A stretch of DNA of 64,000 bases from Prostheceraeus crozeri (taxonomy: Eukaryota > Platyhelminthes > Polycladida > Euryleptidae): assembly GCA_907163375.1 (NCBI GenBank), contig CAJQUW010003396.1:62001-126000 (forward strand), given 5' to 3'. This document shows, piece by piece, positions 59,331 to 64,000 of the stretch. The position numbers and the translations under genes are program-made. The notes under the pieces are model-generated. The model made no database searches, had not been told where the DNA came from, and saw nothing but the letters and a program-made list of their open reading frames with translations. Positions within the stretch are counted from its first letter, which is position 1; the number at the start of each line of letters is the position of its first letter.

Positions 59331-59436
59331 TCAGCGTGGCCTACTGAAGAAGGTGCGAGCTCGTCTCCGCCGCGGACATCGGTTCGATTCCTGGGTCGGG
59401 CGAGTGCGGTCGGGGACTCAAGGGTGTTGGAGTAGC
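59331..59436 (+). repeat. tRNA-derived SINE family U, plus copy
   Basis: Head GTGGCCTACTGAAGAAGGTG, B box GGTTCGATTCC at ~59382-59392, then GGGTCGGGCGAGTGCGGTCG and AAGGGTGTTGGA. Faces the minus copy across an ~85-bp spacer, so a transcript through both would form a ~105-bp hairpin. Confidence 0.68.
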
Positions 59437-60689
59437 TTTCACTCTCTACATATTCAACGTTGTAATTCCATTTGCAACACCCAAATGTGAAATATTCGGT
59501 GTTTTCATTGTACAGATCAGTAAAAGCAGTATCCATTACTATTAATTACAGAAACTTGTATGAATAGTATTTTCATTGTATGCGAGGCTGTCATAATTAA
59601 CCATTTTAACTGTTTTCGTACATATTCTCAATCATTACATTTCGCTCCAACGAATCTTCCTCCGCAGAAGCGTCAAGATTTGCTGGGCACTAAGCAAACG
59701 TTGAAACTCCATACACTGGGAGATTACTAACAGAATGTTCTCCTCACGATCTCTATTCCTGACTATGCCACATCAGCAGATCCTGATTCCCAGCATAGCG
59801 AGATCGCGAGAAGTAACCGCAGACTCCTAACTGCGCAATTCCGTGAAATAGCTACATTGAAGTGAATGAATATCGAAGCAGAGTTGGGGAAAAGAGTACA
59901 TACATTCAAGTAGTCTAACACGAGCAAAATAGAATGCACATTGGGAAAATTACGAAGTTTACCGACGAGGAAGAAGTGGAAATACGTTAATGTTCAAAAA
60001 TAAAAGATATTTGAGTCAAATAGGAAAAATGAAAGGACAAAATCAAAGAGCAAAGCTACGAAGAGAGATTGTGACTTTCATTACTCATTACGTCTGTGTG
60101 AATTCCCCATAATTGGTGAAACGGGGATTCAACAGAAATGGACACAGCTTCACCGTAAAGAACGCTTTGTTAGCTTGTACATTGCAGTCACTGGAAGAAT
60201 AACAATATCTAATTGCCAGCTTATCCACATCATCATTCAGAAATATTTTCAGTGGGATAAAAGCAACTAAGCCAACTTTAAACGATCTTAAATTAGAGAA
60301 AACTTGGAATTGTTCAAAATGTATTACTTGGCTCGCCAAGTCTTTCAATCATTGCTTGCGCATGTGGTCATCGAAGAGCGAATTGTCGATAGATGCACAT
60401 TAATCAAGTGATTTGTAAACCTTGTGTTAGGAACTTATGAAGCCATATATTAAAACGTTTGAGAAAAACTAATTTGATAACAAATCTATGAATTTCTGCC
60501 TCGACCCTGACCCTTGTATTCGGTACAAAAACAAGTACCGACACGAAATGTTCAAAGTGCACGACATAAACCCAAAATTCATACAGAAAAATTGCATATA
60601 TAACTTGAATGAGCTATTTTTTGACAGGGTAGCGAATCAATGCAATGAGTCGTATGTTTTGCTGTAACAAATTGGTGATTATCATAAAC

Positions 60690-61269
60690 CAGTTGTGGGC
60701 AACCAAGTTGGGATGGAGTGCCACAAGTAGTGCCCCGCGAGGGGGCTCGCGGGCCACCAATTTTAGAAGACAGAAATAGGTATGTTCAAAATTCATTCAT
60801 TGAGCGCTTTTGAGAGTAATTTTAAGGACTGCTGTACTATGCATGTACATAGTGGTTAGCACATGGCATAATTGTATTTGTAAATGTACGCAGCAGCAGT
60901 GTACTCAACAGTCAAACCTAAGACTTTTAAAATAGGTACACTCTGCATTCTTGCTAAGCACTCAGCACAAAAAGAATGAGAGTGGGATAAATGGAACTCG
61001 GTCACATGGAAGAAAGGCTCCGAGCCTAATGTGCTTCCGAGTATAAACAAAGTTCATTTATTTTTATTTATTTATTCAACTAAACTGTTGTCTTTCAAGA
61101 AACTGCATTTTACATCCTAAAATCTATATGAATAATGAAATGTAGCTTTTTTGTAATATGAAATGATAGCAATATGACGTTATCGGTAATATGATAATAA
61201 GAACGTAAGTTAAGAATAAGTTGCGGACCACCCAACATGGGTCGGCGGGCCACACGCTGCCTACCACTG
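60690..61269. mobile_element. Small hAT-like element
   Basis: Ends CAGTTGTGGGCAACC and, reversed, CAGTGGTAGGCAGCG. Inside each end lies a GCGGGCCAC-type block. Flanks TCATAAAC (60682-60689) and TCATCAGC (61270-61277) agree at 6 of 8 bases, a plausible aged duplication. No transposase in 580 bp, so it is non-autonomous. Confidence 0.55.
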
Positions 61270-61911
61270 TCATCAGCTATAACGGCACGATTGCAGTGTT
61301 ATATCAATGAGTTAGTCACGAAACAACAATTTTTGCTTTTGAAGCAATGCCTGAGATTATTCTCATCAATCACTCTTGTACATGATAAAGGATGGACTAT
61401 AAAAAGTTAATAAAAAATATGAAAATGTGCAAAATGCAATTATTGCAGTTCCTGAACCGTTAGACAGTTTCTATTGCTTCACTATGGATTATCTGATTAA
61501 ATCCAATTGCTGCATTTGTAAGTCACCACAAATTATTTACAAGTTGCTGACAGGCTTAGGTTGATCAATTTTAACTCACAACCGCCGAGAGAAATCTGCA
61601 TTTATACATTTCTATGTTTTCTCAAGAGTCTGAATCTTAAGATTGTGCACAATTATGCAACAAAAATATCTCAAAGCTAGAATGAAAGCATAACAATGAA
61701 ATATTACTCGAATCATGCAGATACAGTAAATGGTCCCTATGTGCCCCTCATTCACCGCAGTTAATTTTTGAACATTATGATTGAGACGAATCGGAGCTAT
61801 GTACATGAACCTGGAACCTTGACTACCTGCATTGAGTGGCTGTATTTTGCGACGTCCGTCACAACTTTGAGTAAGATAATAGACCTCGCGGGTAGTTTTG
61901 ATTATTGGTGC

Positions 61912-62030
61912 AAAAAGTAGCTCAGTTGGTAGAGCACATGTCTAGTTAACCTGGGTCGTAGGTTCGAATCCTGCCAGCCATACATCTTTTGCATGGCAAT
62001 TTGATCTATCGTTTATTTAATTTCATTCTG
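61912..62030 (+). repeat. tRNA-derived SINE family T, copy c
   Basis: Head with a near-perfect A box TAGCTCAGTTGG (61918-61929) and B box GGTTCGAATCC (61961-61971), an anticodon-like loop CTAGTTA (AGT, Thr-like), and a paired T arm. The 5' acceptor strand (CAAAAAG) does not pair with the 3' strand (CAGCCAT), so it is not a functional tRNA. The following TACATCTTTTGCATGGCAAT and TTTGATC are shared with copies a and b. Confidence 0.68.
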
Positions 62031-64000
62031 TTGTTAAGTGAAAAAAATATTGAATCATTTCAAAATTTGAGTTAGGATGAAAGTAAGGGAGAATTATCAT
62101 CGCATTTCGATTTAATAACAGCGGATAGAGGAAAATGGGAAAATTCTGAGATTACATAATATATAGAGTAGAAGAGCGCGAGAGGCACGAATATTCTCAG
62201 ATGGCAGCGAGAGATGTTCCTAATGGAAGGAAAGTGCTAAAAACGTGAGTCATAATGATCGTAACGCAAGCCTAGGAGACAATAAACTAAAACTTCCCAC
62301 TCCCTGACGGTTTTGGCAAATCCAATAGGACAAATTGTTCAGACGTTAATTACAGCTGTTTCTTTACAGTTCACTTCTTAATAAAGTGTTGTAGTAATTA
62401 AACTCGATAGCAGTTCACGAATCAATTGTGGTTACATAATTCAGTCACAGTCTTCCGTCATTATTCCAATTATCCCCCAGCATTTCGGTAGATTTAAACC
62501 AATAATTATTAACTGCAAAATTCGTGAAACTGAACCGTTCTCTGACCAGATGTTGATGGTCTTCTAAACGATATTGGTGGAACATGTGATAAAACCATTA
62601 GCCGACTGCTTTAATGTGCTTACTGGTTACGCTTTAACCTCACCACCTGGAAAATTTGAGGATCCTAACACAGAGAAGCATGAGAACGCTCTTTTTTCAT
62701 TAATGGTGAAATAATACGTAAGGGCTGTCGTGAAATGCATCGCGAGAATCAAAGAATGAACAACCTTTTTTCAACTCAGTCTTCACAAGCCAAAACGATG
62801 ACTGAAGACCGCAGTCTGTTCAAACCTCATAATGCTGGTATATCCCCACAAACAGCGTTTCCTCTAGATTGGGAAGAATAGGAAGCAAATATGAAAGCAT
62901 TTTCCATACCACTTATTCTATTAGAGAAAAGAATGTTTCCAGCAGCGATCATCATGACGTTTCATTTTCTTATCATTTTGAAATTCTGAATCTTAAGAAT
63001 CGCCCAAAATAGTGGACGGAAATAGAATCATATCATGGCTTCCTTGAATTTTATTTACAATTCATTCCTTCATTTCCAGCTTGCTTTGGTGACATTTAGA
63101 TGAAGTCCCGGCGTATGATAAAACGTTTCTAATGTACACTGGGGATTCTCTTTGTATATAAGATTAGGTCTCCAACTTAGGTTCGCCGCCAGACGTCGAC
63201 GTGATTCAGCGACAATGAGTCAAGTCTATGTTAGCCTGCCTTTTGATGCCTGCGCAATTTCATGAAGTATATTTGATAACCGAGATGAATTTCAGATCTC
63301 TAGTTGTTCCTCACGTTTCTCATTCTTATTTGCGGCATGTTCGGCGAGAACTTCAACGTTTCATTATCTCCATCGAGCCTAGCCAGTGACAAGCCGACTG
63401 GGACATTATTGTGCAACTCTATCACGAGACTTCGCACACTCCAGTTATAATCCCACCTCATGACCTCTTTGATATCACAGTGCACACCTACATCGATGCA
63501 CTCCATTCAATTCATTAACGAATATGTTTGCTACTTCGAAATTGATTTGATTTTTCAACAACTTTGATGCGCCATGTTAGTAAACGTGGAAATTATGCAT
63601 TTTCCAAATATGTAGCAAAAAATCTGATAACTTGGGCTTAAAGATATTTTTATTTTTCAGCGAAATTTATGTTATATTTTTGTATTTATATAATATTTCT
63701 TATATATTATATACATTTTTTTATATTTCAGTCAAATTATGACATGAAATATATGATTTGCTTATGCAGACTGATAAATATTGGCTTTGTTAGCATTATT
63801 GTGCATTTGGTCAATAGATAAATGGATATTATTCATGCAATAATGTTTATTGTAAAACCTTGTTTACATATAGAACTATTTAAACCGAATTTTGAAAAAC
63901 GTTTGCTATTTCACTTCAAAGGTTTTTTATTTGAAAGGAATCGATGGAAAATTCTTCTATGAAAACCGATAAAAACAAAAACATAATATTTTTGTTTCAA
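62031..64000. other. Right edge of window
   Basis: About 2 kb, AT-rich, very A+T-dense after 63600. A minus-strand frame at 63506-63300 (68 codons) has even composition and ends near a GTGAGG, and could be a missed exon, but I find no acceptor or known motif. Confidence 0.25.

Noticed and set aside
56184-60348. Two minus-strand frames (56184-56435 and 60088-60348) as a repeated gene
   Set aside because: They share only a few aligned residues (SNL..SF..G); similarity is too weak to claim a common origin.
61912-61978. Functional tRNA-Thr(AGT)
   Set aside because: Promoter boxes, T arm and an anticodon-like loop are good, but the acceptor stem does not pair and the flank matches two SINE copies.
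1-64000. CRISPR arrays, bacterial operons or viral genomes
   Set aside because: No regularly spaced repeats with unique spacers, no ribosome-binding-site-led gene clusters, and no capsid, envelope, gag or integrase-type coding found.

Overview
The window reads as animal nuclear DNA, most likely from an invertebrate. It is AT-rich, has no bacterial-style gene packing, contains one gene split into small exons by large introns, and is crowded with decayed transposons. An arthropod or another protostome fits (espin/forked-type gene; a mariner-like transposase with a DUF4817-type N-terminus), but the species cannot be fixed from the sequence alone.

The only host gene I can support runs on the minus strand from about 52.5 kb down to 5.5 kb. 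Seven coding exons with matching splice phases (0,0,1,1,0,0) encode the C-terminal ~585 residues of an espin/forked-family actin-bundling protein: a Ser-rich segment, a short coiled coil, a long polyproline region, a WH2 actin-binding motif, then three W-K/R-R blocks typical of the espin C-terminus, ending at a stop at 5525. The N-terminal part (ankyrin repeats in this family) is not in the window and should lie beyond 64 kb. One intron, 43508 to 12140, is 31.4 kb long and holds most of the mobile elements.

Layout from left to right. 1-2.8 kb: little except a direct repeat and a tRNA-like SINE head. 2808-5062: a hAT element with an 8-bp target duplication, sitting in the 3' flank of the host gene. 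5.5-12.1 kb: the last three exons, a LINE scrap, a second hAT (7275-9955) that carries a deleted piggyBac inside it, a pogo-type MITE, and copy 1 of a foldback MITE family. 12-43 kb (giant intron): minisatellites, a pogo/Tigger derivative, LINE scraps, MITE copies 2 and 3, mariner/IS630-like and Tc1 transposase fossils, a SINE, a non-viral foldback repeat, a complete-ended piggyBac (34955-38140) and a 70-bp hAT MITE. 43-52.5 kb: four exons, MITE copy 4, a LINE interrupted by (AT)n, and a hAT MITE of 1.17 kb. 52.5-64 kb: upstream intron or flank with tRNA-derived SINEs, LINE scraps, MITE copy 5 and a small hAT-like element.

The most notable points are the five copies of an almost wholly palindromic MITE whose orientation shows only in its core; two piggyBac lineages with palindromic subterminal repeats, one nested in a hAT; a pair of competing splice donors in the espin-like gene, where the stronger one would truncate the protein before its actin-binding half; and a new-looking SINE family with a shared body. 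I see no CRISPR, no clear LTR retroelement with coding parts, and no intact functional transposase.
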